Source: an uncultured bacterium
GTDB taxonomy: Bacteria > Myxococcota_A > Polyangia > Polyangiales > Houyiibacteriaceae
Length of the DNA stretch: 64,000 nt
Direction of reading: 5' to 3'
Assembly: GCA_938024995.1 (NCBI GenBank)
Contig: CALJDU010000048.1
Coordinates: 5,001 to 69,000 of the forward strand
The translations under genes were made by a program, and so were the position numbers. Numbering within the stretch: position 1 is the stretch's first letter; each line of letters opens with the position of its first letter. The notes below the pieces were generated by a model. That model was not told the origin of the DNA and searched no databases. It saw only the letters and a list, made by a program, of their open reading frames with translations. This document shows, piece after piece, positions 25,897 to 35,264 of the stretch.

Positions 25897-26865
25897 GTGA
25901 CTGTTTCACTCATCAAGCGCGTGATCGCGCTCGTCGTCGTTCTTTGCGCCACGGGCTGTCAGCTCGTCGCGGACTTCGACCGTGACCGTCTCTTGGACGC
26001 CGGCACGGACACAAACGAAGACACCGCTGCGGACACGAGCGATGACACAAGCGGCGACGCCGACCTCGACGCCGACTTGGACGCCGACCTCGACGCCGAC
26101 TTGGACGCCGACCTCGACGCCGACTTGGACGCCGACCTCGACGCCGACTTGGACGCGATGGACGCTGACGCGATGGACGCTGACGCGATGGACGCTGACG
26201 CGATGGACGCTGACGCCATGGACGCTGCTGACGCCATGGACGCTGCTGACGCGACGGACGCTGCTGAAGCGATGGATGCACCTGACGCGCCTGACGCGGA
26301 CGCCATGGACGCAGCGGACGCCGACGCCGACGCGGACACCGGTCCTCCTCCCTGCGAGACCCCGATCGACTGTGACGACGATGACCCGTGCACGGTCGAC
26401 GTCTGCCAAGCGGACGGCGAGTGTGAGAACGTCGACACCGGAGACGCGATCGAGGGGTACGGCTTCCGCGTCACCGCGAGCAGCGACGACCAGATTCGCC
26501 TGCGAAACCTCTCGACCGTCGACGCGGACTTCGGCGGGCTCTTCCTTTGCGGCGGAGACGACAACATGTGCGAAGAGGTCCCCGAGACCCTCATCGCGGC
26601 CGCTGGTATGGCCGACGTCGACGTGACCTTCCGAGTTCGGCGAAGCAGCGGACAGCTCTGGCTCTCCAGCGAAAACGACGGCTCCGTGATCTGTGACTAC
26701 GTGCAGATCGACGCCGACAACCCCAACGCCGCGGACGCGGTGGCCGTAGGTCAGTGGTCCGCGACGAGCGACTTCGCGGACACCACCGGTCTCGACTTCG
26801 GCGAGATCTTCGAGTCGACCGTCCCGAACGACAGCCCCGCGGCGTGGTCGGTCGGCGTCTTCTAG
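25897..26865 (+). CDS. Lipoprotein with long Asp-Ala repeat tether
   Basis: 322 residues, GTG start with AGGA upstream. Lipobox ATGC. Residues ~30-145 are a run of repeats: about eight DADL units, then DAMDA/DAAD units. The DNA is a patchwork of 24-bp and 15-bp tandem repeats. After the tether is a Cys-rich knot (CETPIDCDDDDPCTVDVC). A lamin-tail-like beta domain follows (IRLRNLSTVDADFGGLFLCG). It starts 8 bases after the TPR/PEGA gene, so is likely cotranscribed. The lamin-tail assignment is tentative. Confidence 0.83.
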   Translation: MTVSLIKRVIALVVVLCATGCQLVADFDRDRLLDAGTDTNEDTAADTSDDTSGDADLDADLDADLDADLDADLDADLDADLDADLDAMDADAMDADAMDADAMDADAMDAADAMDAADATDAAEAMDAPDAPDADAMDAADADADADTGPPPCETPIDCDDDDPCTVDVCQADGECENVDTGDAIEGYGFRVTASSDDQIRLRNLSTVDADFGGLFLCGGDDNMCEEVPETLIAAAGMADVDVTFRVRRSSGQLWLSSENDGSVICDYVQIDADNPNAADAVAVGQWSATSDFADTTGLDFGEIFESTVPNDSPAAWSVGVF

Positions 26866-26902
26866 CGAGCAGCCTGCTGGCAAGAAGACGCGAGCGAGGC
26901 GG

Positions 26903-28600
26903 CTACTTACGAATCTTGATCTCGGGCGAAGTCGCGAAGAAGCGATTGCGCGTGGGATCGTTGTAGACGCTGTAGTCGATCGGCCACGTCATCACGCGGG
27001 TCTCGCCGTCTTTCCACGTGAGCGTCATGGCCTTTGGCCGGACCTTTCGATAGCTGGACTTGTCCGGCAGGTCCGCGTTCGTCGCGCCGCCCGACGAGAA
27101 GAGCGTCATGACCGTCACGCCGTCGCCTTCTTGGTTCACCATGAAGCCTGACTTCACCTTCTCGTGACCGCGAATGAGCGTCGTGCAACCGATCTTGTTC
27201 AGGAACGACGCCGCCTGGAGCCGCCCAAACGGAAAGCGTGCAGACAGCTCTTGGAACGAAGCCGGGATGACGTCCGCGGAGCTGGGATCGCTCCACATCA
27301 TCTGGAAGCGAATGTCCGGATCGTTGAGCGATGAGAGGTCCTCCCAGCGCTGTTTGATCATTCGGTCGCGCGGGATACCGGCATGAACAAAGAGGATGTC
27401 CTCGAAGATCAGCATGTTCGGCAACGACTCGAAGAGCGTGATGTAGTAGCGGAAGACGTTCGAGGGCAGATGCGGCTTGAGCGTGTTGATTGACTCCGCC
27501 GGCTTTACCCCGCCGTACACGCTTCCGTCGTACTCGACGTAGTACTCGTGATTGCCGCGAAGCGGGAAGACGTACTCCGGCGCCGCGACATACAGCTCCA
27601 TCACCGCGCGGAGCACCCCGTTGAGGCTAAAGCGACCGCGATCAATGTAGTCCCCCAAGAGCACCAAGAGCGGCTTTTTGTGCGTCGTCGGGTCGCTCTC
27701 GTATGCCTTGATGCGATCGAAGAAGCGCGACTGCATCAGGGTCGCCTTGAGGCAGCTGTAACAGCCGTGAAGGTCTCCAAGAACCGTCAGCTCGTAGCCA
27801 GGTCCCTCGGGAAGCGCCGGGTGAACGTAGACGTGACCATCCAAAAACGGCGCCTCCCCCGCGAACTCATCTACCCGCTTCTTTCCGCGCAGCTTACCTG
27901 CGCCACGATCACGCTGTTCGCCCAGGGCACGAAGGACCCGCGCGATGAGGCGCGTGTCATTGTCTGCTTGGCGCGCGAGGATCTCGTGGTCGGCGGAGTA
28001 GTGCTCCTCGACCTTCTCGAGCAAAGGAACGGGTACATGCGAGGCGTCTGGCGGCGCGATGCTCTCGACCGACAACCGAGCGGTGGGACGGAGGGTGTCA
28101 CGATCCACACCGTCGATCTCGAGGTCTTCATCGAGCAACACCGCGAGCTCGTCGCGAAACTTCTTCTCCGCCGGATGGACCGAACCGTCAGCGAGAATGA
28201 ACCGCTCCACGGTCGACAGGAGCGCGTCGCGATCCTCTGGCGAGAACTCTTCGATAATCTCGAAGCAGCGAAGCTTCAGCTTCGCGTGAATGAAGGCGTC
28301 CTGGTCCTCTTCGTGCGTCGTCGCTTCCGTGAAGAGCTCCGCCACATGCGCGTCAACAACCTCGAACACTTCCTCGAAGTGCGTCGTGAAGCGCTCGGTG
28401 AGCTCTCTCTTCAAGCTCATGGACGCGTCCGGCATTCCGTCCGTGATGCGACGAACGACGAGCTCGCGAACGAACGAGCGGACGAACTCGCGCTCGCTCG
28501 AGTCGAAGTCCCCATCGATGTACCCGAAGGTGGTCAGGTAAAAGATGAGCGCATGCATCTGCCTCTCGGCGATCGTCGGGTCTGCGCTTAGGGAAAGCAT
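26903..28600 (-). CDS. TerB-like domain fused to PPP-family metallophosphatase
   Basis: 565 residues, no signal or membrane segment. The N-terminal ~160 residues are all-helical with acidic motifs at GYIDGDFDSSEREFV and FILADGSVHPAEKKF, the pattern of TerB-like (tellurite-resistance-type) metal-binding domains. The phosphatase domain (~265-500) has the full PPP set: GDLHGC (~275), GDYIDRG (~315), RGNHE (~347) and FVHAGIP (~405). It resembles eukaryotic-type PP1/PP2A/calcineurin phosphatases that remove phosphate from Ser/Thr. With two Ser/Thr kinases nearby, a role in reversing their signals is plausible but unproven. Confidence 0.9.
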   Translation of the reverse strand: MLSLSADPTIAERQMHALIFYLTTFGYIDGDFDSSEREFVRSFVRELVVRRITDGMPDASMSLKRELTERFTTHFEEVFEVVDAHVAELFTEATTHEEDQDAFIHAKLKLRCFEIIEEFSPEDRDALLSTVERFILADGSVHPAEKKFRDELAVLLDEDLEIDGVDRDTLRPTARLSVESIAPPDASHVPVPLLEKVEEHYSADHEILARQADNDTRLIARVLRALGEQRDRGAGKLRGKKRVDEFAGEAPFLDGHVYVHPALPEGPGYELTVLGDLHGCYSCLKATLMQSRFFDRIKAYESDPTTHKKPLLVLLGDYIDRGRFSLNGVLRAVMELYVAAPEYVFPLRGNHEYYVEYDGSVYGGVKPAESINTLKPHLPSNVFRYYITLFESLPNMLIFEDILFVHAGIPRDRMIKQRWEDLSSLNDPDIRFQMMWSDPSSADVIPASFQELSARFPFGRLQAASFLNKIGCTTLIRGHEKVKSGFMVNQEGDGVTVMTLFSSGGATNADLPDKSSYRKVRPKAMTLTWKDGETRVMTWPIDYSVYNDPTRNRFFATSPEIKIRK

Positions 28601-28713
28601 TCTGGCAGTCTAGCAGTCGATGAGCTGGGGACGCCGCCCGACGCTCGTGGCCTCGCGCGAACGGCTCATCGAGCCGGTTTAAGCCAGTCACAAACGGGCT
28701 CTGGCTTGCGCCG

Positions 28714-29160
28714 ATGCCCGAGATTCGCCCACCATGGAGCATGCGCACCGGATCGGTGATCGGCCTGACGCTCTTCGCGATCCTCTGCTCTTCGCATGCT
28801 CATGCGCAGGAGCCCGTCCGCGCAGACCGGGTGCCCTACGTTCGCGAGGCCCGCTCCCCCGCCATCGTTTGGCTCGGGATCGTTTCTACCGCGGCGCTCG
28901 GAGCCGTATCGGTCTGGTCATTGGTCGACACGCTCGCGCTCCGGGACGACTACGCCGCGCAACCGAGCGTGCGGATTCGAGCAGAGGGCGTGCGCGCGCT
29001 ACGGCGAACATGGGCGCTCTCGATCTCCACCGCCGTCTTCGGACTCGGGACTCTGCTCCTCTCGGCGCTCCACACGCGCTGGCGGGATCAGCGCCCGGTC
29101 CAGGTCGGGTTCAGCATGAGTCACCAACACGCGAGCCTCTCGCTGACGCTGAGGCAATGA
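28714..29160 (+). CDS. Small exported membrane protein, unrecognised
   Basis: 148 residues; an internal Met nine residues in is an alternative start. Signal peptide LTLFAILCSSHAHA is followed by two membrane helices (IVWLGIVSTAALGAVSVWSLV and WALSISTAVFGLGTLLLSAL) linked by a helical loop, with a short C-terminal tail. The pattern resembles the helix pairs at the end of the TPR/PEGA protein at 24824. The stop overlaps the next start (ATGA), so the two are coupled. Confidence 0.72.
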   Translation: MPEIRPPWSMRTGSVIGLTLFAILCSSHAHAQEPVRADRVPYVREARSPAIVWLGIVSTAALGAVSVWSLVDTLALRDDYAAQPSVRIRAEGVRALRRTWALSISTAVFGLGTLLLSALHTRWRDQRPVQVGFSMSHQHASLSLTLRQ

Positions 29161-30053
29161 TCCGCGCGCTCTCTGGCGCGCTCTCTGGCGCGCTCTTCGC
29201 GGCGACGCTCATCGGGGCGCTCCTCTCGCTGAGCTGCGCCGATCGGTGGTTCGACCCCGACCGATTGAGCACCCTTGAGATCAGCGCGACCTGTTCCGAG
29301 GCGCCACTGGTCACGACGGACTCCGTGGAGTCGGCGCGGGTCGTCCTGGCCGACGCGACGCTCTGCGATGCCGAGGTCCTCGCGGGGTTCTTTCGGATAC
29401 GCGCGCGTCGTGGAGAACGGGTGGTCGTGGAGAGCGAGAGCGAACGGATGGACGTGGTCTTGGGGGTCGCCGAGACCTGCCCTGCGTGTGATCTTGTGCC
29501 GGTCGATCGCTGCGGTCGCGGCGGACCGGAACGGCTCTCCTTTCGCGCGAGCGCAGACGAGGAGTACACGTTCTTCGTCCAGGCCGACGGGCTCGAAGAC
29601 CTGCCTCTGTCGATGGAGCGCGCCATCTGCGGCGACGGGGTCCTTCAGCTCGAAGAAGGCTGTGATGACGCGAACCTCGATCCCGGTGACGGCTGCGACG
29701 CGAGATGTCGCCGCGAGATCGACGCCGAGGAACGCGAGCCCAACAACGTCTCGGCGAGCGCGAATGTTGTCTCGCTCGACACCGACACAACCGAGGTGGG
29801 CGGCGTCATCGCGCGATGCGAAGACGACTACTTCGTGATCCAGCTCGACGACGCCGTCGCGATTACCTCGACCTGTGACCCCGGGGGTCTCGAGCTCACG
29901 CTCTTCGGCGCGGATGGGCGCAGCGTACGCGCTGACAGCGAACCCTCCGGTTCTTGCTCATCGCTCAGCGCCACCGGTCTCATCCCGGGCCCGTATTTCG
30001 TTCGCGTTCACGCGAACGAAACGACGATGTACACGCTGAGGATCCAGCAGTGA
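29157..30053 (+). CDS. Lipoprotein with DUF4215 repeat and PPC-like domain
   Basis: 298 residues. The hydrophobic signal ends SLSC (lipobox). Two beta-rich segments with Cys pairs follow (CPACDLVPVDRCGRGGPE). One DUF4215/Myxococcus Cys-rich repeat then appears, CGDGVLQLEEGCDDANLDPG. The C-terminal ~95 residues look like a bacterial pre-peptidase C-terminal (PPC) domain, beginning EPNNVSASANVV and ending in YFVRVHANETTMYTLRIQ. PPC domains commonly bind surface polymers or aid secretion. Coupled to the preceding gene by a 4-base overlap. Confidence 0.85.
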   Translation: MIRALSGALSGALFAATLIGALLSLSCADRWFDPDRLSTLEISATCSEAPLVTTDSVESARVVLADATLCDAEVLAGFFRIRARRGERVVVESESERMDVVLGVAETCPACDLVPVDRCGRGGPERLSFRASADEEYTFFVQADGLEDLPLSMERAICGDGVLQLEEGCDDANLDPGDGCDARCRREIDAEEREPNNVSASANVVSLDTDTTEVGGVIARCEDDYFVIQLDDAVAITSTCDPGGLELTLFGADGRSVRADSEPSGSCSSLSATGLIPGPYFVRVHANETTMYTLRIQQ

Positions 30054-30064
30054 GGCGCGATGCG

Positions 30065-31837
30065 TTAGAAACGGACTGACTGGTTCGTCCGCTCGCCTGA
30101 GCGGATCTGAACGCGGACCGCGCGACGTCGACCGCTACCGTCTGCTGCGCGCAGCTCCAATCGCTGCGCGCCTGGCGGCAAGGCGTGCCGAACCAGGGGC
30201 GTTCGACCAACGCGGTGACCTCGCCAGTAGACGTCCGCAGGCGGAATCGCGAGGAGGTTGAGCGTGCCGGCCGGACGCGCGCGCCGAGGCGCGCCGTCTG
30301 TTCGTGGTCGCGTCCCTCGCGCGGAGCCTGCAGCCGCCGCCTGCGCGGTCGCCTGCTCCGCCGCTCGTGCCTGCTCCGCAGCTTCCGCCGCCTGACGAAC
30401 GCGCTCCGCCTCAAGCTCGGCTTGGAGTACCGCTTCTTCCCGCTGCGCCGCCTCGAACTCCACACGCTCCTCTTCTCGGAGCCGCTCCATCTCTTCGCGT
30501 GTGACGTCGTCCAGGAGCTCCCCTGCCGATCCTTCCGGAGCGATCGATCCACGGGGGGTTTGAGAAGCAGCGGAAACCGACGTCGACGGCTCTGGCGAAG
30601 AGACGCCTGCCGACCCCATATTCGTCTCGGGAACTGCTCCCGCCGTTCGGGCCGTCGCCGACGTGAGCACGGCGGTATTGGGCACGGTGGTATCTGGCCC
30701 GCGCGCGACCGCGACGTTCGCGTCGTTGTGACGAATCGCCCACCAACCGCCCAGCACGGCGAGCAGCGCGCCGATCATAAGCGCGACCGCGCCGCGCGTC
30801 CTGCTCTGCGCGACCACAGACTGATACGCCGACGTGACCCCTGCGCCTGCGTCGGTCGCGCCGATCATGTTCACCAGGCGAGCGCGCTCGTCGGGGAAGT
30901 GGTTCTCGAGCCAGGCCGCGACGGCCTTTTGACCGGTGTCTTTGTCACGCCCATCGAGCCATCGATCCAGCGCGATCGCCATCTCTTCGGACGTCTGCGT
31001 GCGGTCGCGGACGTCGCGCACGAGCGCCGCCATCACGATCTTCTCGAGGCGAGAAGAGATGCCGGGCTTGATGCTCGACGGCTTCGGGATCTCATGACGC
31101 AAGATCCGCTCGACAGTGCTCGCAGGGTTTTGAGTTCGGAAAAGCCGCTCGCCAGTGAGGCCTTCCCAGAGCATCACGCCGAGCGCCCAGACATCCGCCC
31201 GGCGGTCGACGGGGTCGCCGCGGACCTGCTCTGGCGCCATGTAGGCGAGCTTGCCCTTCACCTGACCGGTCTCGGTGTGCGCGAGACGTCCGCGCGCGTA
31301 CGCGATGCCGAAGTCGAGGACCTTCGTGACGCCGTCGAACGTGACGAAGATGTTGGGAGCGGAGACATCACGGTGAACAACCCCGAGGCTCTCGCCTTCG
31401 TCGTCGGTCAGGTCGTGGGCCGCGTTCAAGCCCTTCGCGGCGTCGGACACGATGCGGGAGATCAGCCAGATCGGGACCTCTTCGTCCCACGACTTCGCGC
31501 GCCGCTTGATCGCATCGAGGGCCGCCCCGTTGAGCAGCTCCATCACGAGGTACGGGCCCGCCGCTCCGTCACCTGAGTCGAAGAGCTGCGCGACGTTCTT
31601 GTGCCGGATCTTGGACGAGACGCGCGCCTCATCGAGGAGCATGCGCCGGAAACGATCGTCGATCGCGAGGTGCGAGTGAATGAGCTTGAGCGCGTGCCAT
31701 TCACGGCGACGACCACCCTCTCCGACCCGTCGCGCGAGGTGCACCGTCGCCATTCCACCACGCGCGATCACGCGGTGAAGCTCGTAGCCTCCGACCCGCT
31801 TAAGCGGCGCCACCTCGGTCGTGGGTTCGTCGGTCAT
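30065..31837 (-). CDS. Membrane Ser/Thr protein kinase with PEGA-like extracytoplasmic domain
   Basis: 590 residues from the ATG before TDEPTTEVAPL; the upstream in-frame extension is Arg-rich and rejected. Kinase domain ~18-290: ARGGMATVH, Lys51 in HALKLI, HRDVSAPN (His155, Asp157), DFG (Asp175), YMAPEQVRG. The catalytic loop has Val-Ser-Ala where most kinases have Leu-Lys-Pro; Ser-for-Lys variants are common in myxobacterial kinases and can be active, but this should be kept in mind. A single membrane helix (VALMIGALLAVLGGWWAI) follows, then a Glu/Ala/Arg-rich linker and a PEGA-like end (NLLAIPPADVYWRGHRVGRT). Starts inside the stop of the preceding TPR gene (ATGA). Confidence 0.92.
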   Translation of the reverse strand: MTDEPTTEVAPLKRVGGYELHRVIARGGMATVHLARRVGEGGRRREWHALKLIHSHLAIDDRFRRMLLDEARVSSKIRHKNVAQLFDSGDGAAGPYLVMELLNGAALDAIKRRAKSWDEEVPIWLISRIVSDAAKGLNAAHDLTDDEGESLGVVHRDVSAPNIFVTFDGVTKVLDFGIAYARGRLAHTETGQVKGKLAYMAPEQVRGDPVDRRADVWALGVMLWEGLTGERLFRTQNPASTVERILRHEIPKPSSIKPGISSRLEKIVMAALVRDVRDRTQTSEEMAIALDRWLDGRDKDTGQKAVAAWLENHFPDERARLVNMIGATDAGAGVTSAYQSVVAQSRTRGAVALMIGALLAVLGGWWAIRHNDANVAVARGPDTTVPNTAVLTSATARTAGAVPETNMGSAGVSSPEPSTSVSAASQTPRGSIAPEGSAGELLDDVTREEMERLREEERVEFEAAQREEAVLQAELEAERVRQAAEAAEQARAAEQATAQAAAAGSARGTRPRTDGAPRRARPAGTLNLLAIPPADVYWRGHRVGRTPLVRHALPPGAQRLELRAADGSGRRRAVRVQIRSGERTNQSVRF

Positions 31838-32757
31838 GGCATCACGACCTGGGGCGCGCCCACCATGGGGTCGCTGTTGACTCGCGTGACGATCACGGCA
31901 GTGGCGACCGCGGTGAGCACGACGGCACCGGCGACCAGCAAGACAGTCGGCCACACTGCGCGTTTGGGCGGAGACGCCTGCGTCGTTGTCACCTGAGGCG
32001 CGGGATCATCATCAACGAACGCGAACGACTCCTCGGCTGAGAACACCGTCACCCCGCCTTGCGTGAGCGCGGTCGCGCGACACGAGATGTTCTCATCTGG
32101 CTCAAGCGTGAGCGTGATCCGCGGAGCGTTCCCACGGTTCGCGCGCTCCCCACAACGCACCTCCAGCTCCGGTGTGAGCACCAAAGGGCCCACCAGCTGC
32201 GCGGACGCGATCAGAGACTCCTCTCCGCGTTCCAGCGCGAGCTCGACGCGTGCGTCACCCGTGGTCGCTTCTCGTGCGCCGGCGAAGAGCGCGGCGGTCG
32301 CTTCCGACGCGCCTTCGGGAAGCGCCACGTTGCGATCGAGCGAGACCGCGGCGGCGACATGGGCGGCGGCGGCTCTCGGGTTCTCGAGAAGGAGCTCGAC
32401 CGTCGCGAGGTACCGGTGCGCCTCCACGAGCTCCGCTGGGCTCATGTCGTCCCGATCCAGGGTCGCGCGAAGCACAGAACGCGCGTTCGAGAAGTCGGCG
32501 GTCAGGTAGAGCTCGCGAGCCTCTCCGATCGTTGGATCGAGATCTGACTCCGCGGCCGCCGGTTCCACGGAAGCCGGTTCCACTGATGGGGCTACCGGCG
32601 AATCCTGCGCGGACGCCTCCTGCCCTGACGCCTCCTGCGCAGAGGCAGAAGAGACCGAGAGCAGCGCGATGATCGCCAGGCTGGTCACGAAGTACACGGC
32701 AAGCAGGTTACCATGGTCCCCCCCGAACGGAATGCGCCAAATCAACAGCGATTCCAA
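31834..32757 (-). CDS. Exported TPR-like protein with C-terminal membrane helix, kinase partner
   Basis: Up to 307 residues. The longest start is a TTG with AGAGG upstream; an in-frame GTG at 32697 directly precedes the hydrophobic signal and is also possible. The signal ends SSASA. A short Ser/Pro/Ala linker follows. Next come TPR-like helices (AHRYLATVELLLENPRAAAA) and a beta region (ITLTLEPDENISCRATAL). A single C-terminal helix (VWPTVLLVAGAVVLTAVATA) leaves a short tail. Its stop overlaps the kinase start, so kinase and TPR protein are made together. Confidence 0.82.
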   Translation of the reverse strand: MESLLIWRIPFGGDHGNLLAVYFVTSLAIIALLSVSSASAQEASGQEASAQDSPVAPSVEPASVEPAAAESDLDPTIGEARELYLTADFSNARSVLRATLDRDDMSPAELVEAHRYLATVELLLENPRAAAAHVAAAVSLDRNVALPEGASEATAALFAGAREATTGDARVELALERGEESLIASAQLVGPLVLTPELEVRCGERANRGNAPRITLTLEPDENISCRATALTQGGVTVFSAEESFAFVDDDPAPQVTTTQASPPKRAVWPTVLLVAGAVVLTAVATAVIVTRVNSDPMVGAPQVVMP

Positions 32758-32793
32758 CGCGTTACCTCTTCCAAAGGGAAGCGTAAGCTTGTT

Positions 32794-33210
32794 TTAGCGC
32801 TCCAAACAACGGCCTGAAGGGCTACACGAAATCGGCGCCACGCACCCTCCCGTGAGCGGCGCGACGTCCACCGACAGCGTCTCGGTGCTTTTGTCGACAT
32901 CGACGACGTTGCACCCCCAACCGACAACTTCGCACTGGTCGCTCCACGCACGTGCGACCAAGGCGTACCGCCCTGGCTCCACGGTTCCGAGCGGATCGCT
33001 CGCCCCGTCGGTGATCACCACGGCGCGGATCGGTCCGGCGGTGTAGCTGCCGTCCGCCGGTTGGTCGGCGCAGCTCATCGCGAGCGCGACCTCGATCGCC
33101 GCGTAGTTGGCGACCGACTCTGGAACCACAACCTCGACGTCGTACGTCTCAGCGCATCCGAAGAGCGAGAGCGCGAAGAGTAAAAGTGTCGACGTCGACC
33201 GTGGGTTCAC
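32794..33210 (-). CDS. Small lipoprotein, unrecognised
   Basis: 138 residues. Lipobox LFGC after TLLLFALS. The mature part has a beta-sandwich look (YDVEVVVPESVANYAAIEVA, GRYALVARAW) and paired Cys residues near the end (CVAPISCSPSGRC). Its GTG overlaps the transketolase stop (GTGA), so it is read through from that gene. No domain recognised. The pairing of a lipoprotein with transketolase is probably only positional. Confidence 0.75.
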   Translation of the reverse strand: MNPRSTSTLLLFALSLFGCAETYDVEVVVPESVANYAAIEVALAMSCADQPADGSYTAGPIRAVVITDGASDPLGTVEPGRYALVARAWSDQCEVVGWGCNVVDVDKSTETLSVDVAPLTGGCVAPISCSPSGRCLER

Positions 33211-35192
33211 TTCAACCGCGCGATCGTGCGCTTGGCTTCCGCGACTACGGCCTCGGCGGTGATCCCGAACTGCTCATAGAGGACCTCGTAAGGAGCGGAC
33301 GCGCCGAAGCGATCCAGCGTCACGAACCCGCCGTCGCGGCCAACATACTTGTGCCACCCCATGCTGATGCCCGCTTCGACGACAACGCGCGCGGCGATCG
33401 CGGGCGGCAGGACGGAGTCTTGATAGACGCTCGCTTGCTGTTCGAAGAGGTCGACGCTCGGCATGCTCACCACGCGAGCGCGCACGCCCTCGTCCATGAG
33501 CGCGTCCGCGGCGCGGAGCGCCAGCTCCACTTCGCTCCCCGTGCCGATGAGGATCACGTCGGGAACGCCCTTCGGCTCGCGCAGCACGTAACCGCCGTGG
33601 CGCGCGCCGTTCACGTCGTGGCCGTGGGTGAGCACCTTCTGTCGCGTCAGGACGATCGCCGCGGGACCGTCACAGGCGAGCATCGCTTCCCAGCACACGC
33701 GTGTTTCGTTCGCGTCGCTCGGCCGGAGCACGGTGAAGTTCGGAATCGCGCGGAGCGCCGCGAGGTGCTCAACCGGCTGGTGGGTGGGGCCGTCCTCGCC
33801 GAGCCCGATCGAGTCGTGCGTAAACACGTAGCGCGTCTTCAGCCCCATCAACGATCCGAGCCGGAGCGCGGGGCGCATGTAGTCCGAGAAGACCAAGAAC
33901 GTCGCGCCGAACGGGACGACCCCGCCGTGGAGCGCCATCCCGTTCACAGCGGCCGCCATCGCGTGCTCGCGAATGCCGTAGTAGACGTTTTGGGGGATCC
34001 CTTCTTGGCCCGGACGGAAGTCCGCGTAGTCATGCATCCGGGTCTTGTTCGACCCCTCGAGGTCCGCGGAACCGCCGACGATCGAGCGCACCTCTTTGGT
34101 GATCGCGGTGAGGACCTTGCCGCTCGCCGCACGGGTCGCCAAGCGCTCGCCGGCCGTGAACTGTGGGAGCGAATCGCCGACGTCGGGGAACTCACCCGCG
34201 AGCGCCTGGTCGAGCTCGCCCGCCAGCTTCGGATGCGCCTCGCGGTAGCCCGCGAGCCGCCCGGACCACTCACGATAAAGCGCAGCGCCGTGCTCCACGA
34301 ACTGCGTCTTCGCCGCCGCGACCAACTCCGGAACGTGGAAGGGCTCACTCGGCCACCCCATGATCTCCTTGGTGCCGGCGATCTCTTCCGCGCCCAGCGG
34401 CGACCCATGCGCGGCGGACTTGTCGCGCTTGTTCGGGGCGGGGAACCCGATGATCGTCTTGACCCGAATGAAGCTCGGCCGCGGATCTGCTTTGGCGCGC
34501 GCGGCCGCGGCGACCAAGGCGTCGACATCCTCGCCGTCATCGACGCTCTCAACGTGCCAGCCGTAGCTCTCGAAGCGCTTCATCGTGTCTTCGGTGAACG
34601 TGAGGTCGGTCCGACCGTCGATGGTGATCTCGTTGTCGTCCCAGAAGACGACGAGCTTGCCGAGCTGCATGTGCCCCGCCATCGACGCGGCCTCCGCGCT
34701 CACGCCTTCCATGACGTCGCCGTCCGACGCGATGACGAACACGTGGTGGTCAAAGAGCGTGAAGCCGGGACGGTTGAACCGCGCGGCGAGGTGGCGCTCG
34801 GCCATCGCCATGCCGACCGCGGTCGCGAAGCCCTGACCGAGCGGACCGGTCGTGATCTCCACTCCTGGCGTGTGGAAGACCTCAGGATGGCCAGGCGTCT
34901 TGCTCCCCCACTGACGGAACGCCTTGATGTCGTCGAGCGTTACGTCGTAGCCGGTCAGGTGCAGGAGCGAGTACTGCAGCATCGAGGCGTGACCACACGA
35001 GAGCACGAAGCGATCGCGGTCGATCCAGTTCGGCTGCTGCGGGTCATGTCGTCGCAACTTGGTGAAGATCGCCCAGCCCAGAGGCGCGAGCGCCATGGGG
35101 GTGCCCGGGTGGCCTGAATTGGCCGCCTGGACCGCGTCCATGGAGAGGCCGCGGACCGTGTGAATCGCGAGTCGATCGAGCTCTTCGTTCAT
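33207..35192 (-). CDS. tkt: Transketolase
   Basis: 661 residues, normal length. N-terminal thiamine-diphosphate region includes the HTVRGLSMDAVQAANSGHPG start motif, GPLGQGFATAVGMA, and the cofactor-binding GDGDVMEG-like stretch (SDGDVMEGVSAEAAS). The pyrimidine-binding domain has EDGPTHQPVEHLA, and the C-terminal domain has GTGSEVELAL. Transfers two-carbon ketol units in the non-oxidative pentose phosphate pathway, in the cytosol, with Mg2+ and thiamine diphosphate. The small lipoprotein gene overlaps its 3' end. Upstream (minus direction) is the alkaline-phosphatase-fold gene, 72 bases away. Confidence 0.97.
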   Translation of the reverse strand: MNEELDRLAIHTVRGLSMDAVQAANSGHPGTPMALAPLGWAIFTKLRRHDPQQPNWIDRDRFVLSCGHASMLQYSLLHLTGYDVTLDDIKAFRQWGSKTPGHPEVFHTPGVEITTGPLGQGFATAVGMAMAERHLAARFNRPGFTLFDHHVFVIASDGDVMEGVSAEAASMAGHMQLGKLVVFWDDNEITIDGRTDLTFTEDTMKRFESYGWHVESVDDGEDVDALVAAAARAKADPRPSFIRVKTIIGFPAPNKRDKSAAHGSPLGAEEIAGTKEIMGWPSEPFHVPELVAAAKTQFVEHGAALYREWSGRLAGYREAHPKLAGELDQALAGEFPDVGDSLPQFTAGERLATRAASGKVLTAITKEVRSIVGGSADLEGSNKTRMHDYADFRPGQEGIPQNVYYGIREHAMAAAVNGMALHGGVVPFGATFLVFSDYMRPALRLGSLMGLKTRYVFTHDSIGLGEDGPTHQPVEHLAALRAIPNFTVLRPSDANETRVCWEAMLACDGPAAIVLTRQKVLTHGHDVNGARHGGYVLREPKGVPDVILIGTGSEVELALRAADALMDEGVRARVVSMPSVDLFEQQASVYQDSVLPPAIAARVVVEAGISMGWHKYVGRDGGFVTLDRFGASAPYEVLYEQFGITAEAVVAEAKRTIARLK

Positions 35193-35264
35193 CCGTCTTC
35201 CATCCGGCGGCCCGCGATGGAGCGAGCCCCTGCGCGAGGACCCACGTCCTCGTCGGCGCCGGAT

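Noticed and set aside
26067..26330. Regular short repeats that could be taken for a CRISPR array
   Set aside because: There are no unique spacers; the repeats are in-frame codons of a lipoprotein tether.
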